Positions 52,967 through 61,007 of a stretch of 64,000 nt of DNA are shown in pieces. Under the pieces are notes generated by a model. The model was not told where the DNA came from, made no database searches, and worked only from the letters and a program-made list of their open reading frames with translations. The stretch's first letter is position 1. Every line of letters begins with the position of its first letter. Position numbers and translations under genes: made by a program. The stretch comes from an uncultured Oscillospiraceae bacterium (GTDB lineage Bacteria; Bacillota; Clostridia; Oscillospirales; Oscillospiraceae): the NCBI GenBank assembly GCA_947169975.1, contig CAMVRT010000011.1:17664-81663 (forward strand). The letters are read 5' to 3'.

Positions 52967-52996
52967 GCAGCAGGCACTATATATAGTGCCTGCTGC
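52967..52996 (-). terminator. Perfect 30-bp palindrome, likely terminator of the coaD operon
   Basis: GCAGCAGGCACTATA and its exact complement abut with no loop. On the minus strand the palindrome is followed by TTCTTTTTG, about 100 bp after the coiled-coil gene. The stretch 52860-53099 otherwise holds only T-rich sequence and no gene. Confidence 0.7.
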
Positions 52997-53099
52997 GCTG
53001 CAGAATCCACAAGATATCCACTCTCCGGCTCAAGAGGCAAAGCAACTCGCAGGGAGAATGGGCATATTGCACAAATATTAGGCTAAAATTTCAGCGTTT

Positions 53100-53615
53100 T
53101 TACTCTTTCTCGTTTTCCTTGCGGTTCAGCTTCTGGCGCTGCTCCTGCATCTTCTCGGCAGAGACGGCACGGAACCGGCCCCGGGAGTCCTGCACCTCTT
53201 TCAGTGCCATCTGGATGGCCTCCTCGGTGCGGCGCAGCGCGTCCTCGGTGTAGCTGTTGGCGGCGGCATAGAGCTCACGGCTGCGCTCCTCGGCGCGGCG
53301 GATGATCTCGGTGCTCTTCTGGCGGGCCTGCTGCAGCGTCTCGCTGTCGGAGACGATGTTCTTGGCGTCGGTCTCCGCCTGGCGGAGCATTTTCTCCACT
53401 TCCTTTTTGGCGGCGCCCACATACTCCTCCCTGGCGCGGATCAGCTCCTGAGCCTTCTTCAGCTCCAGCGGCAGCTTGCTCTTGATCTCGTCCAGCAGAT
53501 CCAGTACCTCATCCCGGTTGACCACACATTTGTCGGGGCTGAAGGTTGCGCCTTTGGCTTCATCAATGATGCTGTAAAGCATATCCAGCAAACGCTGTAC
53601 GTCTTTCTCTTCCAT
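53100..53615 (-). CDS. Coiled-coil protein of unknown function (DivIVA/SepIVA-like in outline)
   Basis: The 171-residue protein is almost wholly helical and charged. A short N-terminal domain (LLDMLYSIIDEAKGATFSPD) is followed by a long coiled coil rich in Glu, Arg, Lys, Ala and Gln (residues about 45-171). No membrane segment or catalytic motif is seen. The layout recalls DivIVA/SepIVA-type polar or septal scaffolds and is also easily mistaken for ATP synthase subunit b. It is the last gene of the operon with rsmD and coaD. Confidence 0.72.
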   Translation of the reverse strand: MEEKDVQRLLDMLYSIIDEAKGATFSPDKCVVNRDEVLDLLDEIKSKLPLELKKAQELIRAREEYVGAAKKEVEKMLRQAETDAKNIVSDSETLQQARQKSTEIIRRAEERSRELYAAANSYTEDALRRTEEAIQMALKEVQDSRGRFRAVSAEKMQEQRQKLNRKENEKE

Positions 53616-53617
53616 CT

Positions 53618-54100
53618 TTAAGCCCTTTCCTTTCTCTTTATTTCCTCCGCCACCGGGGCGGGCACATACTTTTCCATCGGCTGTCCGTACTTGATCATTT
53701 CGCGAACCATGGTGCTGCTGAAATGCTGATAGGCCGGACTGGACGGCAGCAAAACCGTCTCCAGTCCCGGGCAGATGCCGCGGTTGATGGCGGCCATCTG
53801 GTATTCCTGATCAAAATCGGTGGCATTGCGCACACCCTTGACCAGCACATGGGCGCCCTTGGACACGGCATAGCCCGCCAGCAGGCCGCTGAAGGCCTCC
53901 ACCTCCACGTTGTCGATCTCCGCGACCGAGGCCCGGATCAGCGCCACACGCTGCTCGGCGGTAAACATGGGGGATTTCTTCTCCGCGTTCACCATGACGC
54001 ACACAATCACCTTGTCGAAGCAGGCGGCCGCGCGGCGGATCACGTCCAGATGGCCCAGGGTGATGGGGTCAAAGCTGCCGGGGTAAATAGCGATACTCAT
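53618..54100 (-). CDS. coaD: Phosphopantetheine adenylyltransferase
   Basis: CoaD (160 residues) makes dephospho-CoA from 4'-phosphopantetheine and ATP. The nucleotidyltransferase motifs YPGSFDPITLGHLDVI and SSTMVREMI are present, with the LVKGVRNATDFDQEYQMA segment typical of the family. Its ATG overlaps the rsmD stop by 4 bp; this pairing is widespread. Confidence 0.97.
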   Translation of the reverse strand: MSIAIYPGSFDPITLGHLDVIRRAAACFDKVIVCVMVNAEKKSPMFTAEQRVALIRASVAEIDNVEVEAFSGLLAGYAVSKGAHVLVKGVRNATDFDQEYQMAAINRGICPGLETVLLPSSPAYQHFSSTMVREMIKYGQPMEKYVPAPVAEEIKRKERA

Positions 54101-54654
54101 TCATCGTCCTCGTTTCCGCTGCGATGATACACCGTCAGCTTGATCTTTCCGTAGCGGTACTCCCGATACAGCCGGTAGGGCGGCTGCACCGGAGGCAGCA
54201 TATGCTCCGCCGCGCTTTCCGCCACAATTATACCATGCTGGCGGCAAATGTCAAACCTCGTGATGGCCTCCAGCGCCTGATCCAGCAGATCCGAGGCATA
54301 GGGCGGGTCGAGAAAGATGAGATCGAACTTCTCACCGCTGCGCAGGTAGGCCAGGGAGTCGCCCTTCCGGATCCGGGCGTTCTCCTCCAGCTGGCAGAGC
54401 TTCACGTTTTCCCGGATCAGCTCCACGGCGTCGGCGCGTCGGTCCACAAAAACGCACTCGGCAGCGCCGCGGCTCAGGGCCTCGATGCCCAGCTGGCCCG
54501 TGCCGGCAAACAGGTCCAGCACCCGCCGGCCCTCGATGTCGAACTGGATGATGGAGAACATGCCCTCCTTCACCTTGTCGGTGGTGGGGCGGGTCTCCAT
54601 ACCCTCCAGCTCCTTCAGACGTCTGCCTCTGGCAGACCCGGTGATGACTCTCAT
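54097..54654 (-). CDS. rsmD: 16S rRNA m2G966 methyltransferase (RsmD)
   Basis: RsmD (185 residues) methylates G966 of 16S rRNA. The N-terminal MRVITGSARGRRLKELEG, the SAM-binding VLDLFAGTGQLGIEALSRGA and the catalytic DPPY motif (LIFLDPPYASD) are clear. It overlaps the glycerophosphodiesterase gene upstream and coaD downstream by 4 bp each. Confidence 0.96.
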   Translation of the reverse strand: MRVITGSARGRRLKELEGMETRPTTDKVKEGMFSIIQFDIEGRRVLDLFAGTGQLGIEALSRGAAECVFVDRRADAVELIRENVKLCQLEENARIRKGDSLAYLRSGEKFDLIFLDPPYASDLLDQALEAITRFDICRQHGIIVAESAAEHMLPPVQPPYRLYREYRYGKIKLTVYHRSGNEDDE

Positions 54655-55496
54655 GCTTTTTCTCCTCTTGGGTCAAAGCGTTCAAAGATGACCAGATTCC
54701 CGTCCTTCTCCGCCTCGGTCATCTGCGCCGTATTGGTAATGGTCCAGTTGACCTCCTGCACCTTGTAGAGCCTGCGGCACAGGCGCACGCTGAGGCACTT
54801 CCGGTCGGAGAACCGGTAGGCGACAAAATCGGGCACAGCCTGGAAGTTCATCAGCATGTTGCCCAGGATAAACCGCGCGATGGCGCTGAGATACTTGGCG
54901 TCGTTATGCCGCAGGAACTGCTCGCTGAGCTGTCCCCGGACGATCTCCGGACGGTGCTTGCGCAGCCAGCGCAGGCAGCGGTAGTCGAAGGACTCGATGC
55001 AGTAGCGCACCCGGTACTTGTCCAGCATGGCCACGGTAGCGGCAGCCAGCTCGTTGTAGTTGCCCCGCTCCGCCTTCAGCTCCACCACCAATGGCGTCTG
55101 ATCCTCGAATAGGGCCAGCACCTCCTCCAGCAGGGGGATTTGCTCATCGGTGCCCTCCAGGCGGTACTGCTTCAGCTCCTCCGCTGTCAGATCCTCCACG
55201 GCCACATCCACTCCGGCGGTGCGCTTGAGGCTGCTGTCGTGGATCACGGCCAGATTGCCGTCCTTCATGAGATGCACGTCCAGCTCCGCGCCGAAGCGGT
55301 TTTCCACCGCGCGGCGGAAGGCCGCCATGGAGTTCTCCGGGATGGCAGGCTTATCGTGATAGCCCCGGTGGGCATAGCGCCAGAGGCGCAGGTATTTCCA
55401 GTCGGGATGACCGTGCCGGCACCGCAGGGACAGCAGATACAGCTCAAAGAGCACCAGCAGGATCAGTAAAATCAACGCAATATACAGATACCACAT
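54651..55496 (-). CDS. Membrane-anchored glycerophosphodiester phosphodiesterase
   Basis: The 281-residue protein has one N-terminal membrane segment (LYIALILLILLVLFELYLL) and then a GDPD TIM-barrel domain. The catalytic histidine pair is in YAHRGYHDKPAIPENSMAAF and LAVIHDSSLKRT; metal ligands lie in GAELDVHL. It would release glycerol 3-phosphate from phospholipid head-group diesters or teichoic acid. It lies 9 bp after the symporter gene. Confidence 0.9.
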   Translation of the reverse strand: MWYLYIALILLILLVLFELYLLSLRCRHGHPDWKYLRLWRYAHRGYHDKPAIPENSMAAFRRAVENRFGAELDVHLMKDGNLAVIHDSSLKRTAGVDVAVEDLTAEELKQYRLEGTDEQIPLLEEVLALFEDQTPLVVELKAERGNYNELAAATVAMLDKYRVRYCIESFDYRCLRWLRKHRPEIVRGQLSEQFLRHNDAKYLSAIARFILGNMLMNFQAVPDFVAYRFSDRKCLSVRLCRRLYKVQEVNWTITNTAQMTEAEKDGNLVIFERFDPRGEKA

Positions 55497-55505
55497 GGCT
55501 TATCC

Positions 55506-56936
55506 TCAATCGTCGCCGCCAAGGGCCTCCAGGCCGGTGACGTTGGCCACCTTTTTGGCCCGGATGTTCTTGACAAAGGCGGTGAAGACCGTGCAGCTGA
55601 GCAGGGTCAGGATGCAGGCGTAGACCGGCAGGGCGCGCCAGGCGTTGGCCGCCCGCAGCACCAGGCCCAGCAGCACGGGGGTGACCGTCTGGGCGGACAT
55701 GCTGGCCGCGTAGTAGTAGCCGGTGAACTTGCCGATCTTCCTGGCCGAGCACAGCTCCACCACCATGGGGAAGGAGCAGTTGTGCACCAGCGCCATGCCG
55801 AAGCCCTTGAGCACCCAGACCACGTAGAGCAGGGTGGGGAAGGTGAACTCGCCGTGGGCGGCGCCTGCGGCCACCTGGCCGGTGGGCACGACGAAGCACA
55901 TGACGATCAGCCCCAGGAAGGTGATCATCAGGCCCATGGCGATGGTCCACTTGCGGCCAATCTTATCCGCGATGCCGCCGGCGATGGCGAAGCCCACCAC
56001 GGAGGCAAGGCCGCCCAGGATCGTCAGGATCATGGTGGCGCTGGAGGCGGCGTTCAGATAGTAGATGACGTAGTTGCCCACGTAGGTGCCCAGGGCGTTG
56101 TCGGACATGAACCACAGGAACTCGGCGCCCAGGATGGCCAGCAGCATGCGGCGGTTGGCCTTGGACATGGGCTTGTCGTCGTCAATGGGGGTCTCCACGG
56201 CGGCCAGCTGCTCGCCCAGCGCCATCTCGTCCTTCAGCTCCTCGGCCAGCTCGTTCTCCCGGATGGTCTTGAACAGCACCAGAGCGGAGATCACCATCAG
56301 CACGGAGGCGATGATAAAGGGCAGCTCGATGGTCCAGATGCTGCGTTCAGCCACGGGGGCGTTGATGTAGTGGGACAGCACGAAGGCAAGGCCCAGCACG
56401 GTGGCAAAGGCGCCGCCGAAATAGCCCATGATGTTGATGATGCCGTTGGCCTTGGCCCGCAGGGGCTTGGGGGTGATGTCGGGCATCAGCGCCACGGCGG
56501 GGTTGCGGTACATCATCATGAATATGAGCACGATGGCCATCATGGCGATCATGCCGGCCACGTTGTTGTAGTGGAAGAACAGAGGGATGAAGGGGAAGGC
56601 CACGGCGGAGACGAAGGTGCCCACCAGGATGTAGGGCATACGCTTGCCGATGGGGGTCCTGGTCTTGTCGGAGAGGTTGCCGAAGATGGGCAGCAGGATC
56701 AGCGCGGCCAGGTTGTCGCAGGCCATGATGATGCCCACGATCCACTGGACGTTGAGGATCTTCTCCGGGTCGCTGGCCTTCAGCTCCGCCGAGGACATCT
56801 CATAGATGTTGCGGGCAAAGATGTCGGTCAGAAAGGTGGGGCACCAGGAGTCGTACACCTGCCACAGAAGCAGGATGCCGAAGAAGGCAAAGCCGATCAG
56901 CGCGGTGCGTTTGTAGTTGAGTTTCAACGGTTTCAT
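55506..56936 (-). CDS. GPH-type MFS sugar:cation symporter
   Basis: The 476-residue polytopic protein has about twelve membrane segments. Its motif GNLSDKTRTPIGKRMPYILV is the cytoplasmic loop of the glycoside-pentoside-hexuronide:cation symporter family. The substrate is unknown; the neighbouring phosphatase and phosphodiesterase suggest a glycoside or glycerol-type compound but do not settle it. The open frame continues far upstream inside the HAD gene; the ATG at 56934-56936 overlaps the HAD stop (ATGA) and has GGGAGG upstream. Confidence 0.88.
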   Translation of the reverse strand: MKPLKLNYKRTALIGFAFFGILLLWQVYDSWCPTFLTDIFARNIYEMSSAELKASDPEKILNVQWIVGIIMACDNLAALILLPIFGNLSDKTRTPIGKRMPYILVGTFVSAVAFPFIPLFFHYNNVAGMIAMMAIVLIFMMMYRNPAVALMPDITPKPLRAKANGIINIMGYFGGAFATVLGLAFVLSHYINAPVAERSIWTIELPFIIASVLMVISALVLFKTIRENELAEELKDEMALGEQLAAVETPIDDDKPMSKANRRMLLAILGAEFLWFMSDNALGTYVGNYVIYYLNAASSATMILTILGGLASVVGFAIAGGIADKIGRKWTIAMGLMITFLGLIVMCFVVPTGQVAAGAAHGEFTFPTLLYVVWVLKGFGMALVHNCSFPMVVELCSARKIGKFTGYYYAASMSAQTVTPVLLGLVLRAANAWRALPVYACILTLLSCTVFTAFVKNIRAKKVANVTGLEALGGDD

Positions 56937-57724
56937 CGCAGTTCCTCCCATACTTTCTCGATATTCTGAAACACCCATGTGGGGGTGATCTGATACTTTT
57001 CGATGTCCTCCATGACGCCCTCTCCGGAGAGGACGAAGATGCTGTCGATGCCGGCGTTGACGCCGCAGGCCACGTCGGTGTAGAGCCGGTCGCCGATGAT
57101 GACGGCCTGCTCCGCCGTGAAGCCCGTCCGCTCCAGCGCCAGCTCCACCATGGCCGGTCTCGGCTTGCCGATGACCGTGGGCTCCCGGCCTGTGGCCCGG
57201 GTCAGCATGGCGCACACGCTGCCGCAGTCCGGCACGCTGCCGTACCAGGTGGGACACACCCAGTCCGGGTTGGTGGCGATCCAGTCCACGCCGCGATTCA
57301 AGAGGATGCAGGCGTCCTCCAGCTTCTGAAAGGTCAGCTCCGTATCGAAGCCGCACAGCAGCACGTCCACACTGTCCTCCCGGTCCGTCGTCACCGGAAT
57401 GTCCGCCGACTCCAGCTGGCTGCAGAAGGAGCGGGTGCCGAACACATAGCACCGCTTCCCGGGGAGATTTTTGCGCAGGTGGCGAACGGTGGCGTCCACA
57501 GAGGTGAGGAAGTCGTCCTGTGTGGTCTCGATGCCCAGGCGGCCCATCTTTTCGATGTAGCCCTCTACGCCCCGGGAGGAGTTGTTGGTCAGGAACAGAT
57601 ACCGGCCGCCGAGGTTGCGGACATGGGCGAGAAACTCCTTCACGCCGTCAAACAGCTGCTCATCCAGATAGATGGTGCCGTCCATATCCAGCAGAAACAG
57701 CCGCTTGTTACGCAGCTCGGCCAT
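56933..57724 (-). CDS. HAD-IIA family phosphatase (NagD-like)
   Basis: This 263-residue HAD hydrolase has motif I LLDMDGTIYLD (nucleophile D13, D15), motif II FLTNNSS, motif III IGKPRPAM and motif IV IGDRLYTDVACG. The C2 cap between motifs II and III fits the NagD/p-nitrophenylphosphatase group. The true substrate is unknown. The ATG at 57722-57724 follows GGGGGAGG. It is the first gene of the six-gene operon ending at the coiled-coil gene. Confidence 0.9.
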   Translation of the reverse strand: MAELRNKRLFLLDMDGTIYLDEQLFDGVKEFLAHVRNLGGRYLFLTNNSSRGVEGYIEKMGRLGIETTQDDFLTSVDATVRHLRKNLPGKRCYVFGTRSFCSQLESADIPVTTDREDSVDVLLCGFDTELTFQKLEDACILLNRGVDWIATNPDWVCPTWYGSVPDCGSVCAMLTRATGREPTVIGKPRPAMVELALERTGFTAEQAVIIGDRLYTDVACGVNAGIDSIFVLSGEGVMEDIEKYQITPTWVFQNIEKVWEELR

Positions 57725-57758
57725 GATATCCCTCCCCCGTACATAATTTGACACATTA

Positions 57759-57787
57759 AGCATAGCACAAAGCGCCCCGCTGTGCAA
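57759..57787 (-). promoter_or_regulatory. Promoter of the HAD-symporter-coaD operon
   Basis: TTGCAC (57782-57787) and TATGCT (57759-57764), spaced 17 bp on the minus strand, lie 35 bp before the HAD start. Confidence 0.72.
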
Positions 57788-57814
57788 GCAGAGCGCTTTG
57801 AAATCCCACATTTT

Positions 57815-59221
57815 TTATGTGTTCTCCCGGCTGATGGGGCGGCGGCGGAGAATGGCGGCCAATGCCTTGCCGTTAAAGGGGATCAGGGGATAGAGATACC
57901 CACGGCCGATCAGCGGCTTGGTGGTGGCAATAAGCACCAGGATCACCGCCACACCCAGGCCGAAGCCCCACCAGCCCAAAAGCCAGATGAGGCCCAGCAG
58001 CAGCACCCGGCAGAGCTTGCAGGCAAAGCCCATCTCATAGCTGTGCTGGGTGTAGCTGGCCACTGCCACAAAGGCCATATACACCAGCACCTCCGGCACC
58101 AGCCACCTCGACTGCACGGCAAAATCGCCCAATATCAGCGCACCCAGCATGCTGAAGGCCGTGCTCAGGGAGTTGGGCGTGTTCAGCGACGCCAGCTTCA
58201 GAATGTCGATGATGAACTCCACCAGCAATAGCTGCAAAATGAGGGGCACGGCGTAGTCTCCCTCCACCAGCAGGAAGCTCATGCCCTCCGGCAGGCGGTC
58301 AGGGTTGTTTACCAGCAGGTACCAGAGAGGCGTGATGAACAGCGTCAGCAGCAGCACCACCAGGCGCAGGATGCGCAGATAGGACCCAATGAGGGGCGGG
58401 AAATAGTAGTCGTTGATCTCCTCGGCAAAGCTCCAGATGGTGGTGGGCAGGATCATGGCCGAGGCGGAGTTATCCAGCATCAGCAGCACGTCGCCCTCCA
58501 TGAGGCAGGCCGCCGCCACGTCGGGCCGCTCGGTGTAGCGCACCTTGGGAAAGGGATTGTACCACTGCCGCGGCGACAGGCATTCCGCCACGCTCTCCTG
58601 TCCCATAGAGAGGGAGCGGGCGTCTATTTTGGTCAGCTTCTGCCGCAGCTCCGAAATGAGTTTTTCGTCGGCCTTGCCCTCCAGATAGCAGATGGCCACA
58701 TCCATAGCCGTCCGGCCGCCGATCTGGCGGGGCTCCAGCGTCAGGCCGGGGTGGCGGATGCGGCGGCGCAGCAGGGCAGCATTCTGCATGAGACTCTCCC
58801 CGAAGCCGTCGTGGCTGCCACGCAGCACCTTGCTGGCGTCCGGCTCCTCAATGGAACGCAGGGGGAACTGCTTGGCGTCCAGCAGGATGCCGCCGCCAAA
58901 GCCCTCGATCATCAGCAGCGTCTTTCCGGCAAACACCGCCGTGGCCATCTTCCGCTGATCCGTCTCTGTGGTGACGTCTGCAATGCTGACGTAACGCTCC
59001 AGAAAGTCCTGCAGCGTGTCCATACCGTTCCAGTCCGGCACTCCCAGCCACACGGCGATCATCCGCTCCAGCACGGCGTCGTCGGCATAGCCGTTGACCA
59101 CCCACAGCTTGGCCTTTCTCCCGCCGATGCGCAGCAGCCGGCTGGTCATGTCAAAGCAGCGCTCATCCCCCAGCAGCTCGTCCATCTCCGCCGTGCGGTC
59201 TGCAAAATTCACCTGCATCAT
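57815..59221 (-). CDS. Spore germination protein, GerA/SpoVAF family
   Basis: The 468-residue membrane protein has a soluble N-terminal half (SIADVTTETD, GKTLLMIEGF, EPDASKVLRGSHDGFGESL). The C-terminal half has about five membrane segments and the typical PTTIWSFAEEINDYYFPP and LASLNTPNSLS regions. It belongs to the GerAA/SpoVAF family of germinant-receptor-type proteins. No B or C subunit genes follow, which fits SpoVAF better than a full receptor. The ATG at 59219-59221 is chosen: it follows GGGGAGG by 6 nt, while the ATG at 59245 lies upstream of the predicted transcription start. Confidence 0.88.
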   Translation of the reverse strand: MMQVNFADRTAEMDELLGDERCFDMTSRLLRIGGRKAKLWVVNGYADDAVLERMIAVWLGVPDWNGMDTLQDFLERYVSIADVTTETDQRKMATAVFAGKTLLMIEGFGGGILLDAKQFPLRSIEEPDASKVLRGSHDGFGESLMQNAALLRRRIRHPGLTLEPRQIGGRTAMDVAICYLEGKADEKLISELRQKLTKIDARSLSMGQESVAECLSPRQWYNPFPKVRYTERPDVAAACLMEGDVLLMLDNSASAMILPTTIWSFAEEINDYYFPPLIGSYLRILRLVVLLLTLFITPLWYLLVNNPDRLPEGMSFLLVEGDYAVPLILQLLLVEFIIDILKLASLNTPNSLSTAFSMLGALILGDFAVQSRWLVPEVLVYMAFVAVASYTQHSYEMGFACKLCRVLLLGLIWLLGWWGFGLGVAVILVLIATTKPLIGRGYLYPLIPFNGKALAAILRRRPISRENT

Positions 59222-59245
59222 GTCCTGCCTCCCCGTATTTTTCAT

Positions 59246-59276
59246 TAGTATGGGGCGGCGCGGGTGTTAATTATTC
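59246..59276 (-). promoter_or_regulatory. Sigma-G-type promoter of the germination gene
   Basis: On the minus strand CATACTA (59246-59252) matches the sigma-G -10 consensus perfectly. GAATA (59272-59276) matches the -35 form at 19-bp spacing, against a usual 17-19. Forespore expression would fit the gene's role. Confidence 0.68.
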
Positions 59277-59343
59277 CAAAAAAGAGGCGTGTGCAGGCAC
59301 GGCACGGGAATCCGTTTCTCTCCTCCTCTTTCCCAACTTTCCC

Positions 59344-59372
59344 TTGTGAAATCTCCTGCACCGTGATACAAT
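59344..59372 (+). promoter_or_regulatory. Promoter of tRNA-Leu
   Basis: TTGTGA (59344-59349) and TACAAT (59367-59372), spaced 17 bp, lie 12 bp before the tRNA. Confidence 0.72.
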
Positions 59373-59384
59373 AACAAGGTGCAA

Positions 59385-59467
<83 letters not shown>

Positions 59468-59469
59468 AG

Positions 59470-59530
59470 GCCCCGCACAGCGGCTTCGCTGTGCGGGGCT
59501 CAGCGTGTCGACAAAATGTCGACACGCTGA
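59470..59530 (+). terminator. Two tandem hairpins after tRNA-Leu
   Basis: The first stem pairs 59470-59482 with 59487-59499 (13 bp, loop GCTT). The second pairs 59500-59513 with 59517-59530 (14 bp, loop AAA, with GTCGAC inside). Neither is followed by a clear T-run, so termination may depend on stem strength or on the later hairpin. Confidence 0.65.
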
Positions 59531-59811
59531 GCGGCAAAGGGGCTGCTGCAAAATGGCCATTCCTGTCATCCACAGGAATCCTTCGCGTTGCCAAATCAGA
59601 GATTTGGACGCTCAGTTTTTGCGAGGCTTTTTTGACAAGCTGATGCGTCCGCATGCGTCCGCATGCGTTGGCATGCGGACGCATTTTTAGCATTGCATCT
59701 ATATGCTTAACATGCCAACTACAACGTCAACTACAACTACAAACTCAATGTCAACGTCAACGTCAATGTCAACGTCAACGTCAACATCAACAAAAGAAAA
59801 AGACAAGGAAA
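59531..59811 (+). other. Gene-free repeat-rich stretch after tRNA-Leu
   Basis: No gene is visible. A small hairpin (CCAAATC AGA GATTTGG, about 59589-59605) is soon followed by TTTTT. A 14-bp stem at 59653-59666/59671-59684, with its left arm also present in tandem at 59643-59656, is followed by TTTTT and looks like a terminator. The rest is simple repeats, then A-rich sequence. Confidence 0.6.
59717..59792. repeat. Hexanucleotide tandem repeat (TCAACG/TCAATG)
   Basis: Eight perfect-length 6-bp units run from 59745 to 59792 (TCAATG, TCAACG, TCAACG, TCAATG, TCAACG, TCAACG, TCAACA, TCAACA). Irregular ACAACT-type units precede them. No open reading frame of credible length uses them. Confidence 0.85.
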
Positions 59812-59865
59812 ATACTCTCTCCCCCTTTCCCCGCCGGCGCGGGCGTGGAAAGGGGGAGAGAGTAT
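59812..59865 (-). terminator. Long inverted repeat, likely terminator of the DUF3089 operon
   Basis: Arms of 19 bp (59812-59830 and 59847-59865; core CTCTCTCCCCCTTTCC) flank a 16-nt GC-rich loop. On the minus strand the repeat is followed by TTTTCC, about 63 bp after the hydrolase gene. Confidence 0.7.
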
Positions 59866-59927
59866 GAGAGAGGGGGGAAACCGCGCCCCCCGTTATCGCT
59901 TTCTTTCAAATCGCCGTCCGGCAAAGC

Positions 59928-61007
59928 TCATGCAGCCAGAGCAGCATCTGCGGCCGCGGCAAAGCTCTCAATTCTCTCCGCCACATTCTGCTGCAGATTG
60001 CGGAAAAAGAACTGATAGTCATAGATATGATACGCCCCCTCCGGCAGTCCCGGCACAATAGGCGCGTAGTCAGCCGCATCGATATCCGTGACCTTCACCA
60101 CGCCGCGCCCGGTGTCGAGATAACAGCCGCACAGCGCCTCCTGCTCGCTGCGTATCTCTCCGCTGTATCCGGTGAAGCAGGCGCCCAGGTTCTCGCTCTT
60201 GTCCGCGGCAGTTTCGTCCGTCCGCCAGTTGAGCGGATTGATGCCATAAGCCCGCTGGTCGGCAGGATTGATAAAGGTATCCGTGACCGCCGGAGCCTCG
60301 CAGTCAAAACTGATGACAACGCCGATATCGTCCGCCCCCTGCGCCGGCTTGATCTGCGGATATTTCGCTGTCAGCTCCTCGGTGCAGGGCCAGCCGATGG
60401 CATAGACGGCCACCAGCTGTTCGTACAGGGTCTCATCGCCAAAGTACTCCTCCAGCAGCCGGTAGCACATGTCCGCCCCCTGGGAGAAGCCGGCCAGCAC
60501 GATGGGTCTGCCCCCGTTCTCATGCGCCAGATACCAGGCAAATGCGGCGGAGACGTCGCTGTAGGCGATCTCCATATAGGGCTCCCGCTCCTCCCGGCTC
60601 AGGCCGTAGACCTTCATGGCCGCCTGCCGGTAGTATGGTGCGAACATTCTGGTGCTGTCCTCATAGATCCCGCGCTCCATATTCAGAGCGCCGAGGAAGC
60701 TGGCCTTGGTCTCCTCGTCTCCCAGGGACATGTTGAATTCATCGTTCATATCCACCGTGGGGCAGACCAGAAAGAGATCTGCGTCCCGATCCTCCCCGAC
60801 GCCGTAATATGCCCAGTTCGCTCCGTCGGCGTAGGAGATCGCGCCGGTTGGCTCATCTGCCGGCTCATCCGGCGTCGGTGTGTCGGCCTTCTTCCAGCCC
60901 ACGCCGAGGGCATACAGCATGCTCACGACGATCAGGAGGCAGATGGCCGCAACGGCAATGCCTCTCCAGATCTTCACCTGTTTCGATTGTTCCATGTTGC
61001 CGTTCAC
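59928..61007 (-). CDS. DUF3089-type alpha/beta hydrolase, membrane anchored
   Basis: The 359-residue protein has an N-terminal signal anchor (IAVAAICLLIVVSMLYALGV). An alpha/beta-hydrolase-like domain follows, with LFLVCPTVDMNDEFN and a nucleophile elbow GFSQG (S175). The pattern fits DUF3089 proteins, extracellular hydrolases of unknown substrate. The start is uncertain: a GTG at 61005-61007 overlaps the upstream stop by 4 bp, while an in-frame ATG lies at 60993-60995. It is the last of the two island genes read together. Confidence 0.78.
   Translation of the reverse strand: MNGNMEQSKQVKIWRGIAVAAICLLIVVSMLYALGVGWKKADTPTPDEPADEPTGAISYADGANWAYYGVGEDRDADLFLVCPTVDMNDEFNMSLGDEETKASFLGALNMERGIYEDSTRMFAPYYRQAAMKVYGLSREEREPYMEIAYSDVSAAFAWYLAHENGGRPIVLAGFSQGADMCYRLLEEYFGDETLYEQLVAVYAIGWPCTEELTAKYPQIKPAQGADDIGVVISFDCEAPAVTDTFINPADQRAYGINPLNWRTDETAADKSENLGACFTGYSGEIRSEQEALCGCYLDTGRGVVKVTDIDAADYAPIVPGLPEGAYHIYDYQFFFRNLQQNVAERIESFAAAADAALAA

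Noticed and set aside
53100..53615. ATP synthase subunit b
   Set aside because: No N-terminal membrane segment and no other ATP synthase gene nearby; only the coiled-coil character is shared.
59717..59792. CRISPR array
   Set aside because: The repeat unit is 6 bp with no spacers; no cas genes are present anywhere in the window.
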